From assembly GCA_963281255.1 (NCBI GenBank), contig OY725488.1, forward strand, positions 11,505,524 to 11,569,523: DNA of 64,000 nucleotides, written 5' to 3'. The DNA is from Aphrocallistes beatrix (Eukaryota; Porifera; Hexactinellida; Sceptrulophora; Aphrocallistidae). Both the position numbers and the translations under genes were made by a program. A model generated the notes under the pieces. It was not told the origin of the DNA, searched no databases, and saw only the letters and a list, made by a program, of their open reading frames with translations. Positions 10,570-20,213 of the stretch are shown piece after piece. Within the stretch, counting starts at the first letter, position 1; each line of letters opens with the position of its first letter.

Positions 10570-11074
10570 ATGCAACTGAAAGTATATGACAAAATGAGTC
10601 ATGTAATAATTGCCATAGTCTTCTCATTTTCTATCATTTTCTCAGTATTGAGTGTGTACTGGGTGATAGTGTTCAGTTATCGGATCTATCAGTCCAAGAA
10701 GTATTTGAGAGTTGCAGCTAGACACTTGATTACTGAGCAGTCAGAAGATTCACGTACTGATTTCGAACAATTATGTCACAATTACCAAACTGAAATAAGA
10801 AAGTATGCGTATTTGCTCCTGATTAACCTGAGTGAAACATCTTGCATTATCCTACTCCCGATAACTGCCCTTGTCGATCTTCACTACATTTCCTGATATT
10901 GAGAACGAGGTATTATTGAAGCTGTCTAATTGTAGTAAAGCTGAGAATTCAGATTTAATGAAGTTTCATTATCATCAAGCTGCAAATCCTTTGCTGAATA
11001 CTTTTTTCAAGAAATGTTGGATAATCCAATTGCACTTTGGACCATGTCAATGTACGAAATCCTATTTCGCCTAA
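10570..11074 (+). pseudogene. 5' remnant of a third membrane protein family member
   Basis: The open part at 10570-10896 encodes one membrane segment (IIAIVFSFSIIFSVLSVYW), a charged loop, then EIRKYAYLLLINLSET. That matches the intact gene's EIIKYTFLVLINIVES in position and pattern. It stops after LVDLHYIS. The overlapping frame at 10871-11074 continues the family pattern (LSNCSKAE, AANPLLNTFFKK) before decaying, so a frameshift near 10880 plus loss of the rest explains the locus. A short two-exon gene is less likely. Confidence 0.5.
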
Positions 11075-11243
11075 TTTTACAACTGTAATCCGGGCGGTAT
11101 TCATGATCATATCTCAATACATAGTTGGGAATATAATCAAGGCTGATAATTTAGTATATAATTGATTACAAACATGTAATTAACGCATTAAAGTCCCAAT
11201 ATCCATCTCTATATATTGAAATGTTAGATTATAGACTGTATAG

Positions 11244-11345
11244 CTCTGTTTCATGATATGTTGACTCGCGTGATATATTGACACGCTTATTATATTATAT
11301 AGACATCTACCATGGATATTATATTACCGTGATATGTTGACACTG
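11244..11345. repeat. Left arm of a long inverted repeat
   Basis: Matches the reverse complement of 13930-13986 plus 14519-14560 (TAGACATCTACCATGG, CCGTGATATGTTGACAC, GTTTCATGATATGTTGAC). The right arm is interrupted by the Helitron at 13987-14518. The arms bracket about 2.6 kb that includes integrase and OTU relics, and may be termini of an older element. Confidence 0.6.
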
Positions 11346-11594
11346 TAAAGGGGACGCTGCATTTGTTCGAATTTTTATGTTGTCACTTGTTCGACTTGTT
11401 CTTAAAGAATTCAGGTGAATTTGGGCATTTTATTCCTCTTCCCTGTGGGGGGTACAGTGACCTTTTCAGAAAGGAATGTGACCAAATGAGCGGAAAAGTA
11501 GGCATTTGATGTCGGAAACGCGATACAACTCCTTTAGAAACAGAGTCGAACAAGTGACAACATAAAAATTCGAACAAATGCATGCGCCTCACTG
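11346..11594. mobile_element. Foldback MITE with a perfect 37-bp inverted stem
   Basis: 11359-11395 and 11545-11581 are perfect reverse complements of each other. The right end reads CAGTGAGGCGC in reverse complement next to TA, a Tc1/mariner-type terminus. The left terminus is less clear (AAGGGGACGC). Open frames across it are by-products of the repeat. Confidence 0.65.
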
Positions 11595-11655
11595 TAAATT
11601 AATCGAATATTGTTTATTAGCAGATTTGTTTTGATATATTACAACTTCAGTCATA

Positions 11656-11800
11656 ATGAAAGCGGGACGCGGCGTTGAATTTCGCTTTGGCATGGCGAGA
11701 CACAATAGAAAGGTATTATACGTAGACTCAAAAAGAAGAAGACATACTGGGGGAAATTTCATGAAAAAACGGGACGGTTGGCATGTATTTTCGGTTGTAA
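11656..11800 (+). repeat. RepB dispersed repeat copy
   Basis: Shares the GTTGAATTT...GGCATGGCGxGACACAATAGAAA...GTATTATA...AAACGGGAC...TTGGCA pattern with copies near 21362, 26763, 31566, 38275 and 58922. One copy happens to be open in frame here, but the others are not, so I treat it as a repeat rather than a gene. Confidence 0.55.
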
Positions 11801-11929
11801 CGATGCGATGCAGCAACAATCTAACTGCTGTGCGTTACTACTTATGTTACTGATGCTAGAACTAGTAGATCCTCATTCAGAATAGTGATTGTAGAGTAAA
11901 CACATGTAAGGAGTTCTAAACATGAAGAG

Positions 11930-12035
11930 TGGCCGTTATAGACAGTTTTAGGCCCGCAAGAGACCGAAAAAGGATGGTCCGCTGGCCGCGTTGAGCAGGT
12001 GATGGCTATACACAGGTTCAATAGTATAGGTAAAC
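11930..12035 (-). mobile_element. Fragment of the pogo/Tigger-like family seen whole at 14638-15084
   Basis: Reverse complement similarity to 14695-14800 (GCTGGCCGCGTTGAGCAGGT, GGCCGTTATAxACAGTTTTA). Internal part only, no termini. Confidence 0.55.
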
Positions 12036-12167
12036 TGGCTAGGCAAAAGTTTGTTGACTCAGATTTTTATTGCATACGGAGCATAATTTGAGCTTTATTA
12101 AATAGTGTCGTTAAAACACGCAAGAGAAGCAATAATATTAGCTAGCTAGTATTCACTTAATCAATCA

Positions 12168-12640
12168 TTACTCAACTACAATTATCTCATTAGAATTGAC
12201 TGATCTGTGCCATTCACATCCATGATTCATTAACCTTGTAACAGGCTCGAAATGGTTGTCGTAGTTGGGGATATAGATACCAAGTGGCTTCGTAGAATCG
12301 CAACCAGAGTAACGTAGCCAATCTATTCTTCTCCACTGACGCTCAGGGCTATGCTGCTTTGCTGCAACGAAGACGTCCGTGCTGAACATCTTCGCGACAT
12401 TAACAATTTCGACATCAGTAGCCCATATTGCACTCTGAGTCATCGCTGATTGCCTAAGATAGGCTAAAGGGGAAGTCTCTTTATATAACTTGTCCTCAGA
12501 TATTTTTGAGTGAATTCTCTACCATCTGTCGTAATAAACCGGCATACTTCGCCTCGCAATTGTTGGTGATGTGCTTGAGTCCCAGATATTATTTGCGATA
12601 TGCAACGAAAGAAACAGTTCCGTCCTTTTCAATGGGTCGC
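12168..12640 (-). pseudogene. OTU-type cysteine protease relic
   Basis: Two frames together outline an OTU (ovarian tumour) domain. The upstream block at about 12630-12500 has GRNCFFRCIS, in the place of the catalytic DGNC-F-R-S motif, followed by IISGTQAHHQQLR. The downstream block at 12443-12168 has YLRQSAM..IWATDVEIVNVAKMF and ends IYIPNYDNHFEPV, where the catalytic His sits (usually HY, here HF). A frameshift and a stop separate the blocks. OTU domains occur in host deubiquitinases and as passengers in Helitrons and some retroelements. The integrase relic just upstream on the same strand favours a mobile-element origin. Confidence 0.6.
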
Positions 12641-12740
12641 ATTGCCACGGTGCCAAATGAGAAAGAAGCTGTCCTGATAAGCCTCTATCTTTTATGAATT
12701 GCAGACCCATCTTGTTGCATATTTCTTGCTGCCAAAGCAT

Positions 12741-13215
12741 TGCAATAGGGTGGTAGCATGGACTAGAGTTGAAAGAATCTGAAGTCGGTATGGTACGTGC
12801 ACATGAAATAGGATTGGCTATAGATGGAGAAGCAGTGAAATATTTGTTTTCAAGATGTTCACAAACCTATAAGAGAAAAATAAATTTTAAATGTTCACGG
12901 TTAGATAGATTTGTCTATTTCAACTGTTTCGCAGTGCCTGGAAGTTTCTTATCCTTGGAGATATTTCTTACTAAAAATAAGTCACCTTTTGGAGATCCGA
13001 TCTAAAAGTACAAAATGAATTGAACGTTACTTCTAGCTCACCTCAATGCAATGTAAGCAATAAGTTGTTTTATTTTTATGATTGGATTTACCTGTTATCC
13101 ATCACTTTTTTGTCGAATATCTTTTTCTGTCTGAACTGTTCTACTTTTACATTCATACGTGCTTCCATTTCATTCTGAGTACGAATATTTTTTAATTCAT
13201 TTACCTGTTCATGGA
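12741..13215. other. No supported gene
   Basis: Lies between the OTU and integrase relics. Probably remnant element sequence. An open frame at 12769-13005 shows no recognisable domain. Confidence 0.3.
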
Positions 13216-13566
13216 TCAAATATGGAGGAAGAATGAATGGGTCATGAGATTCCGTTTGAGAATCATCATGTCAGATAGCTCTTCTTCACTGACATTCGAA
13301 GCCTCTTCCTTACTGGCATTATTACTTAATTTGAGTAAGGTTGCTGGGTCACATTTCCGTCCAAACATCAGTTCGAACGCAGAGAATTTGGTGGCTCTTT
13401 TGATTTTAGTGTTGGCAGCGAATGCTGCAAGCTGTAACTTTGTTGGCCAGGTACCATCTGAGTTTAATCGTAAGCGTAATACATTTAATAATACATTTAA
13501 GATATCAAACATAAGTTCTGGCTTTGAAGTATTAGAACAATGACGATCTATTGTAGTGCCGTACAA
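13216..13566 (-). pseudogene. Ty3/Gypsy-type integrase fragment
   Basis: The stretch LQLAAFAANTKIKRATKF.AFELMFGRKCDP has the form of the end of a Gypsy integrase core (FAYNTS-KSTGFSPFELMFGR). It is followed by an acidic Ser/Glu-rich tail. The catalytic DDE residues lie upstream and are not preserved here. Same strand as, and upstream of, the OTU relic. Confidence 0.65.
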
Positions 13567-13929
13567 TGTTTTTATTGTGATAGTGTAGTCATTTCAACTA
13601 AAATATTTAAAAAACATATATAAACTTTGTAAATATGACATATTCAACATTCGTAATTTATTGACTGCTTACTTTGAATAATTTCCTTCTTTTGTGATTC
13701 GAAAAGATGCCGCTTTACGTCTAAAGTTATTCCTGGCATATCTTCTGGCTTTGGAGGAAGTTTGTTCAATTTTGAATGGTAGATCATCATTACGCAAGAA
13801 ATGAATTAATTTTTGATATTCATGAGAATCCATTTGAAGGAACAAGTAGCATATACATTGCTATATTCGCATGTATTTATATAGCAAACATGTCAATATG
13901 TAATTACCACTTAGATTAACTTAATTAAG
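13567..13929. other. No supported gene
   Basis: AT-rich sequence between the integrase fragment and the right inverted-repeat arm. A short Lys/Arg-rich frame on the minus strand (13675-13830) may continue the retroelement but is not diagnostic. Confidence 0.3.
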
Positions 13930-14560
13930 TAAGCGTGTCAACATATCACGGTAATTACAATAGCCATGAGCCATGGTAGATGTCTATCCTTACTATTAAA
14001 ACTCGATTAATGTGTATATATATATATATATGTAACGAATTGATTGAAGAAACTGCCGGTCATAGAAAGCTAATTTTTGGCATGTGGGAGTCTTTTGGCC
14101 CTGGCTCCAGTAAATTCTGAGCTCAGAGCAAAATGTCGACTCATCATGGAATTATGACGTCATTATCACATTTTTAATAGTTAAGCAACATAGTTATTCG
14201 GGCATAACTCAGCCATTATAGGAGATAGAAGGCTGAAATTTTAATAGAATCTGTATACTAACATACCTCACATATGATGCAAATATCATCAAAAAATGAT
14301 GACTCATCAGTTTGTTATGACGTCATCATTACGCATCAAAAATTGACAAATTTGGTGATTTTTCGAGTGATATCGATTATCAAAGTAGGACAGACATACG
14401 TATTAGAGATGCTCTCTCCCTTATAATTTACCAATGTGACCCCAGGCGACCGAAGGGATCCTCCGGCGGACACAAAGTGTCCGCCAGCCGCGCAGCGCAA
14501 GCAAGCGAAGCGCGCTTGTATAATATAATAAGCGTGTCAACATATCATGAAACAGCTCCA
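13930..14560. repeat. Right arm of the long inverted repeat, split by a Helitron
   Basis: 13930-13986 and 14519-14560 together match the reverse complement of 11244-11345. The uninterrupted left arm gives the pre-insertion sequence of this site. Confidence 0.6.
13987..14518 (+). mobile_element. Non-autonomous Helitron, full length, with empty site known
   Basis: Starts TCCTTACTATTAAAACTCG, carries a (TA)n tract, two TGACGTCA palindromes (near 14156 and 14325), and the inverted repeat GGCGGACAC..GTGTCCGCC. It ends GCGAAGCGCGCTTG. The left inverted-repeat arm (11244-11345) shows the unoccupied site as GTCTATATAATATAATAAG. Here GTCTA is followed by the element, and TATAATATAATAAG resumes after it, so there is no target duplication and insertion was between A and T. 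These are Helitron hallmarks. Confidence 0.75.
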
Positions 14561-14637
14561 TCTATTCTACGTAATAAATTCCCTGTATCTGAAATATAAT
14601 GGGATTCTGATTGCAATAATGACAATACAGTCGAACC

Positions 14638-15084
14638 TGCTATAACGGCCACTCTATATAACGGTCACCTGTCTATAGCGGTCACCAATGAACAGTCCCG
14701 TCCGAAATTTCATAATATTGAACCTGTGTAGAGCGGTCACCTGCTCAACGCGGCCAGCGGACACCCTTTTGTAGTCCCTTACTGACCCTAAAACTGTGTA
14801 TAACGGCCATCACCTGTCTATAACGGCCACTACCTGTCTATAACGGCCACTACCTGTCTATAACGGTCACTACTTGTATATAACGGCCATCACCTTTTTC
14901 ACCTTTTTATGTGTTTATTACATGACCTGTTACGAACGATAAACAAGTTTCATGTAATTACTTCAAGTAATGGAACTACATGTAGTAACTATGTTTCATT
15001 CTAGATAAGGTTAAGACAATCACCTGTATATAACGGCCAATTTTGTCCAGTCCCTTGGGTGGCCGTTATATACAGGTTCCACTG
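14638..15084. mobile_element. Pogo/Tigger-like MITE, 447 bp
   Basis: Flanked by TA on both sides. Ends are CAGTCGAACCTGCTATAACG and the reverse complement CAGTGGAACCTGTATATAAC, typical of pogo-type elements. Inside is a tandem of about 20 bp (CTGTCTATAACGGCCACTAC) repeated around 14800-14890. Fragments lie at 11930-12035 and 18059-18223. Confidence 0.75.
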
Positions 15085-15257
15085 TATATGCGTAGCTAAA
15101 TATTTATGCGGGAGGAAGAGCTGAAACAGTTCCAATTAACAGTGGCCTGAATTCAGGTTTAATGCACAAGTCTGCATGTTATAATTCGGAATAAGATGGA
15201 GAGCAAACCTGTGGAATATCTTGGTGCAGAGCAGGATGGACTCGTAGAGGATGTGGA

Positions 15258-15407
15258 TCACTTCTCTTCGTTCTTGTGCACCTCACACAGCTGCATCGTA
15301 CTCTCGAACAGACTACTGAATTCCACAGCGAAGTTGTCCAGCACAAACTTGATCTCTTCCCATAGAGATTGGTTCTTTATCTCATATCTGCACAATGGAC
15401 AGTAGAA
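15258..15407 (-). pseudogene. RING-type zinc finger terminal exon fragment
   Basis: Opens right after a splice acceptor-like CTGATTCAG and encodes 49 residues beginning FYCPLCRYEI (second half of a RING), a short helix (LWEEIKFVLDNFAVEF), and LCEVHKNEEK resembling the start of a B-box, then TGA. Upstream exons are not visible, so this is an isolated last exon or an exonised relic of a TRIM-like gene. The opposite-strand frame is its shadow. Confidence 0.45.
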
Positions 15408-15466
15408 CTGAATCAGATGTATTACTATGGATAAACCTAAGCCAAAGGCATTAATGTTTGTATATA

Positions 15467-15639
15467 CAGTGGAATTCGCTTATTAGCAACTCGAGTTTTG
15501 CTCATAAAATGGTTGCTAATACGCGAAGTTGCTAATAAGGGAACAGAATCAACACAAAATCTTCACCTGGGACCTGAAGATTGGTTGCTAATAGAGCAAT
15601 ATTGCTAATAAGGGAGTTGCTAATAAGCGAATTCCACTG
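15467..15639. mobile_element. Pogo-like MITE, 173 bp
   Basis: TA-flanked. Ends CAGTGGAATTCGCTTATTAG and its reverse complement are nearly perfect. The GTTGCTAATA word recurs inside. The host sequence TACTATGGAxAAACCTAAGCC appears on both sides of it (15423 and 15641). Confidence 0.8.
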
Positions 15640-15907
15640 TACTATGGAGAAACCTAAGCCAAAAGCAGAGGCGCTAACTTGACTAATTCATGGACTATCA
15701 ATGAATAACTCAAATTTGGATCTGAATTAGTAAAAAAGGAATTTGATATTTCGCTTCGAGACTGAGCAATATTTGGGGTATACTAGTTTACCATGTTCGA
15801 CTTTCTAACTATTTAAAAGCATAGAATTTACACTAATATTTGAGATTTAGAATAATTCACAATTCTTCAGCATTTCAAGGATTTATTCATCTTAGATAGG
15901 AAGCAGG

Positions 15908-16095
15908 GTATTATACAGCCTTCCAGAGATACGCTCCTAATCTTAAATTTCTAAATTTCCATACGCCTAAATCGCTAAATGACATTACTTTATTGGGTAA
16001 ATTGGGTATTTTTCTGAATTTTTACGCTCCTAAACACTTTGCAGCTTAAAATCATACGCCTAAAGGAGCGTCTCGCGCTCCTAGATAATTCCTTG
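15908..16095. repeat. RepC dispersed repeat copy
   Basis: Contains the family words GAGATACGCTCCTAA, ACGCTCCTAAACAC and GCCTAAAGGAGCGTCTCGC. Best-preserved copy in the window together with 28010-28175. Confidence 0.6.
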
Positions 16096-16639
16096 ATAGG
16101 AAGTACCTCCAAGGGCGGTCCCATCCCAGGGATGAGGGGGCAACAGGGCTACAGGACCGGATAAATACGACGGCCACTCAGAAAGTTTTAGACTCGCACA
16201 GTTAAACTATTGGAAATATCCATAAGCGTACACCGCAGCCTCTGGACTACTAACGTGACTGCACGTATCTTTCTTTACTTCTGTGTAGTAACTGTAATAA
16301 GCTAGCACCAAAAGACGCTATGTAAAGCAATACAATGAATAATAGGAACCTAAGATTAGTGTTGTTGGGATGTTCTAACTAAATTAGTACATTCTAAATC
16401 TAAACACTACGTTACTACATATCTTCCTAGAAAATAGATTTTAATATTCATTATGGCTGTGCTGCTAGCTGCTACGCGCTGATATGTTGGGTTGGAGGAG
16501 GCTCAACTTCGACCTCAGTTCCTTCCCATCAGCAGCTCTGCGGTGAAATTCCTGTTGTGGAATGGGAGTCGTACGGTAATTGAATAAAAATCTGGAGAGT
16601 CTGGTCTCTAAACTCCTGATGAACTCTTCTTCATTCCCC
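16096..16639. other. No supported gene
   Basis: A short GC-rich patch near 16110-16165, otherwise featureless up to the Gypsy fragment. Confidence 0.35.
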
Positions 16640-17395
16640 TAACATTAATGCCATCTCTGCTAACGTGCCGACGCTAATGGTGGAACTGGCCGATAAAGAC
16701 TAAAATGTGTTTAAAGGTCTGTGATCAGAGTACTGCATAGGAATTGTTAAATTTATTCACCGCTAACACTATAGCAGTGCTTGCTTGTCCAACTGTGAAT
16801 AGTTCTTCTCTGCTTGTGCAAGCCATCCCTATGCGTAATATATCGGTTTTTCGCTACCGTCCTCCATCCTGTGAGATAGGATTGTACCAAAGCCATAAGG
16901 AGAAGCATCACTACTAACTATGATCTCCTTGTCTGGATCAAAATGCACCAGTAGGTCTGTTGATGTCAGTGCAGCCTTGGCCTGTTAAAAACAACTTCCT
17001 GTTCCTTCTCCCATTCCCATTTTGTATCTTTCTGAAACAGAGCATACAAAGGTGCCATAATCGTGGCGAGTTTGGGTACGATTTTCTGTAATAACTGACC
17101 AATCCAGAAAACGACTTCAATTGAGTCACATCTTTCTTTGGCGCTGGAGCGTCGACAATTCACGAATATTCTTCCTACGGTTTCAATCCATGAGTCGTAT
17201 TATATGGCCCAGGTATTCCACTGAGGAGAGTTAAAATGAACATTTATTCGCTTTATACGAAGACCAGTGGCTTCTAAGCGTTTCAACACTTCGTCTAGCC
17301 TCTTCCACTGATTTCCACTGATTAGTATATCATCAAGGTACACACAAACATGTGTAACCTTGCAAAACCATTTCAATTGTTCTTAGAAATCTATA
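16640..17395 (-). pseudogene. Ty3/Gypsy reverse transcriptase-RNase H fragment
   Basis: Read on the minus strand: VYLDDILISG (RT catalytic YLDD box) near 17340, then LKSFSGLVSYYRK / NSPRL and its alternate-frame continuation APLYALFQKD near 17100, then the RNase H start DKEIIVSSDASPYGFG near 16925. Several frameshifts and stops make it non-functional. No LTRs or other domains are seen. Confidence 0.75.
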
Positions 17396-17624
17396 TTATA
17401 GATTGATTTGGTTGAGAGAAACGAGTACGTACTAACCGAAGTATGTATTATCCGAGTACGTACCTACTTACCAGTCAAAGACCAATGAAATCGTATGATA
17501 TGGTACATAAAATAGTATTACGAACAGTAACTCTAAATCGTGAGATAATAGCGAGTAATGGTCTCAGATGATCATCATTGAGGTCAGTGAGGTCCGGGCT
17601 TCATTGGCCACAATTTTGAAGGAG
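17396..17624. other. No gene; dispersed repeat
   Basis: 17490-17570 repeats sequence at 5225-5305 (AATAGTATTACGAACAG, AATCGTGAGA). Confidence 0.4.
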
Positions 17625-18058
17625 GCATTAAATGACGTCATAATTCGACGATGAGTTAACATTTTCATCTGAGGTCAGAGCCATAGCCAAAATACTCCTA
17701 CAAAAATCAGCTCTCTGTGCCTGGCAGTTTCTTCAATCATTTAGCATATATTAAAAATCGTATGAGTGCACATCTACTTGTACATATATGTCCGCAAGCT
17801 TCACAAAAGATTTCAGGGCGATTTCTTTTAAACTCTGGTCTGTGCGCCACTTACGGCCGGCCATACACCAGCACTCATTTTAGTACTGTGCTACTATATT
17901 ATTATACTGGATCATAGATCCAATATAATAATATAGGAAGCACACTAAAAATGACGAATTTGATTATTTTTCTAGTGATATCGATTTCAAAAGTAAGATA
18001 GATATATTTAGAGATGTTGTATCCCTTATAATTAATCAATGCGAGACCAGCCGCGCAG
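17625..18058. mobile_element. Two Helitron fragments around a foldback hairpin
   Basis: 17625-17745 matches the 5' half of the Helitron family in reverse, including one TGACGTCA (17634). 17945-18058 matches its 3' half forward, up to CCAGCCGCGCAG. Between them, about 17892-17934 forms a stem (CTATATTATTATAC..GGATC against GATCC..ATAATATAG), probably another small insertion. Confidence 0.5.
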
Positions 18059-18223
18059 TTTCATGTAAATACTTCAAGTAATGGATTTATAAAAACTTGA
18101 TATTTATTGCACAATATTGATACCTTTGGGAATTAATACAATGATCTGTATATCACGGTCACTTGTGTATAACGGCCAATTTTGTCCAGTCCCTTGGGTG
18201 GCCGTTATATACAGGTTCCACTG
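18059..18223 (+). mobile_element. Right half of a pogo/Tigger-like MITE
   Basis: Same as the 3' part of the 14638-15084 element (TTTCATGTAAxTACTTCAAG, GGCCGTTATATACAGGTTCC, end CACTG followed by TA). Its left side is cut at the Helitron fragment. Confidence 0.65.
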
Positions 18224-18228
18224 TATAT

Positions 18229-19449
18229 TCTTACTATTAAAACTAGATTAATGTAATATATATATACGTGTATATATGGATACATTTGGAACAAATCACA
18301 ATAGTCATTGATAATTGTAGAACACAACAGAAAATAATGCTTTCACCTTAGTAGGCTTTTCAATACAAGAATAAATGGGTTAGTATACGTTGGCTAAGTG
18401 ATTTTTTCTATTTATAGTCAGACCCCAAACTTGTACGGCTTCCCCTCCCAAAATGGCTTAAACAGGAAATGACGCTACAAAACACCTCGCCAAGCGCGGG
18501 TTATCATAAATAAGTAATGAGTAGTCTCTAAATATAGATACGATAATCTTCCGCGAAGCGGGAAGTCCTAAGGGTCATCGTCCTCTCGCGTGTAGAGGGT
18601 ATGGGAGCCACATGAGTGTTCAAAGCGTCATATAATTTGTTAGAGGATCGATATGGATGGTATAATCTGGGTGTTCGCCTTGTAAGATCTTTGCTGCCTG
18701 GGGTTCCTGAGTAGTCTCCAATCTTGAATGGGGTTGGTAGGAGGGTGGAAAAAATTTCCATACTTGCCACAGCAAGTCAGGGCACCAGCGCGAATGGTGC
18801 CAAATGCGATGTGCGGATCGAGGCTGTTTTAGGACGCGTCGTGTGGCACCAGTTTGTCCAACATACAGATGGTTATTAATATATGGATGGTGCAGTATGT
18901 AGACGAATCTAAGTTGAGCGCAGGGTTCGAAGGGGATCGGGGTGAGTATCGTAAACCTTTGTTCGTATGAGAGGCATATCTTGCAGCGATCAATACATAT
19001 TGTAGTTCTGTGTTCCAGTTTAAACTGGGGGCAAGAGAATTGAAGTATTGAGATCAGTGGCGGTGCGGGCAAAATGGGAACAAGGTGGAAATCTTGCTTT
19101 GTGATAGGAACCAATTAGAAATTTCAGTTTTTCGACGATAACTCAGCCATTTTAGGTGATAGAAGGCTGAAATTTTAATAGAATGTGTATATTAATATAT
19201 CTCACACAAGATGCAACTATCATAAAAAATGATGACACATCACTCTGATATGACGTCATCATTACGCATCAATATTTTTATAATTGACAAATTTTGTGAT
19301 TTTTCGTGTGATATCGATTATAACAGTAGGACAGACGTATTTAGAGATATTATCTCCCATATAATTAATCAATGGTGACCACAGGCGTCCAAAGGGCGCC
19401 TCTGGCGGACACAAAGTGTCCGCTAGCCGCGCAGCGCAAGCAAGCGAAG
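18229..19449 (+). mobile_element. Helitron with a long internal insert; 3' tip replaced by a mariner element
   Basis: Starts TTCTTACTATTAAAACTAG, a variant of the family 5' end. 19125-19449 is the family 3' half (one TGACGTCA near 19252, GGCGGACAC..GTGTCCGC, GCGCAGCGCAAGCAAGCGAAG) up to the TA of the mariner element. The 0.85 kb between them is absent from the shorter copies. Confidence 0.5.
18620..19114 (-). CDS. Hypothetical 164-codon open frame inside the Helitron; weak GIY-YIG resemblance
   Basis: No confident match. The central part FVYILHHPYINNHLYVGQTG followed by basic ATRRVLK resembles the start of a GIY-YIG nuclease fold (VYIL...YVGQT.....R). However, the later catalytic Arg/Glu positions cannot be located and the rest is Pro/His-rich. 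It could be captured cargo or a fortuitous frame. No start context or intron evidence supports expression. Confidence 0.25.
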   Translation of the reverse strand: MVPITKQDFHLVPILPAPPLISILQFSCPQFKLEHRTTICIDRCKICLSYEQRFTILTPIPFEPCAQLRFVYILHHPYINNHLYVGQTGATRRVLKQPRSAHRIWHHSRWCPDLLWQVWKFFPPSYQPHSRLETTQEPQAAKILQGEHPDYTIHIDPLTNYMTL

Positions 19450-19451
19450 TA

Positions 19452-19898
19452 CTTAGGTCATTTCAAAAGTACTGATCACTATTGATTTTTGACAGCTCGT
19501 GTATATCTAATGCACCAATTAATATAATCCAATGCCAGTAGCGATAAAACTAAACAAATCGCCGCATACATCAAGGATATAGGGATGCAAACACTGAATC
19601 ACCCTCCCTATTCCCCTGACCTAAGTCCTTGTGACTTCTGGTTGTTTTCCAAGCTGAAAAGTCATCTATCTGGCAAGAAGTTCACTAGTCGAATGGAGAT
19701 CGGATTCGCCATTCATAAGTACCTGAAATCGATCCCACAGACGGAGTATAAAAAGACATTCTACTGCTGAGTAGACCGTCTAAAGGAGTGTATTCGCGTC
19801 AAGGGAGACTATTTCGAGAATATATAATTAAATAACACATCAGTGGTTGCTTAATGTCAAATTGGTGGGGAGTGATCAGTACTTTTGAAATGACCTAA

Positions 19899-19899
<1 letters not shown>
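19452..19899 (+). mobile_element. Mariner element, internally deleted, 448 bp
   Basis: 29-bp perfect inverted ends beginning CTTAGGTCATTTCAAAAGTA, flanked by TA. It keeps only the C-terminal part of a mariner transposase (19585-19800): HPPYSPDLSPCDFWLFSKLK, with the third catalytic D in the SPCDFWLF box, then GKKF. A TGA stands where the WVDRL motif has Trp. The first two catalytic Asp residues are deleted, so it could only move with help in trans. Confidence 0.85.
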
Positions 19900-19957
<58 letters not shown>

Positions 19958-20213
19958 GAAAGCTGAGTTTTGAGTCTTGACATATGGGAGTCTTTTCGCT
20001 ATGGCTCCACTAAGTTCAGAATTCAGACGAAAATGTCATTGAATTTCAGTTTTTCGACTTAACTCAGTCATTTTAGGTGATAGAGGGCTGAAATTAAAAG
20101 AATGCATATATTCATATATTTCACATATGGTACAACGCAAAAATGATCACACTGGCGGACACAAAGTGTTCTCCAGCTGCGCTGCGCTGCGAAAGCGAAG
20201 CCCACTTGTACAT
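19900..20213 (+). mobile_element. (AT)n tract and truncated Helitron copy
   Basis: (AT)n covers about 19900-19951. 19960-20213 is a diverged family copy lacking the 5' end, with an internal deletion. It ends GCGAAGCCCACTTGTA. Confidence 0.5.

Noticed and set aside
14620-15084. CRISPR-like array of about 20-bp repeats (CTGTCTATAACGGCCACTAC)
   Set aside because: No unique spacers; contiguous tandem repeat inside a TA-flanked MITE in a eukaryotic genome.
15196-15405. Plus-strand 69-codon frame
   Set aside because: The complementary strand carries the zinc-finger-like exon, so this is its shadow.
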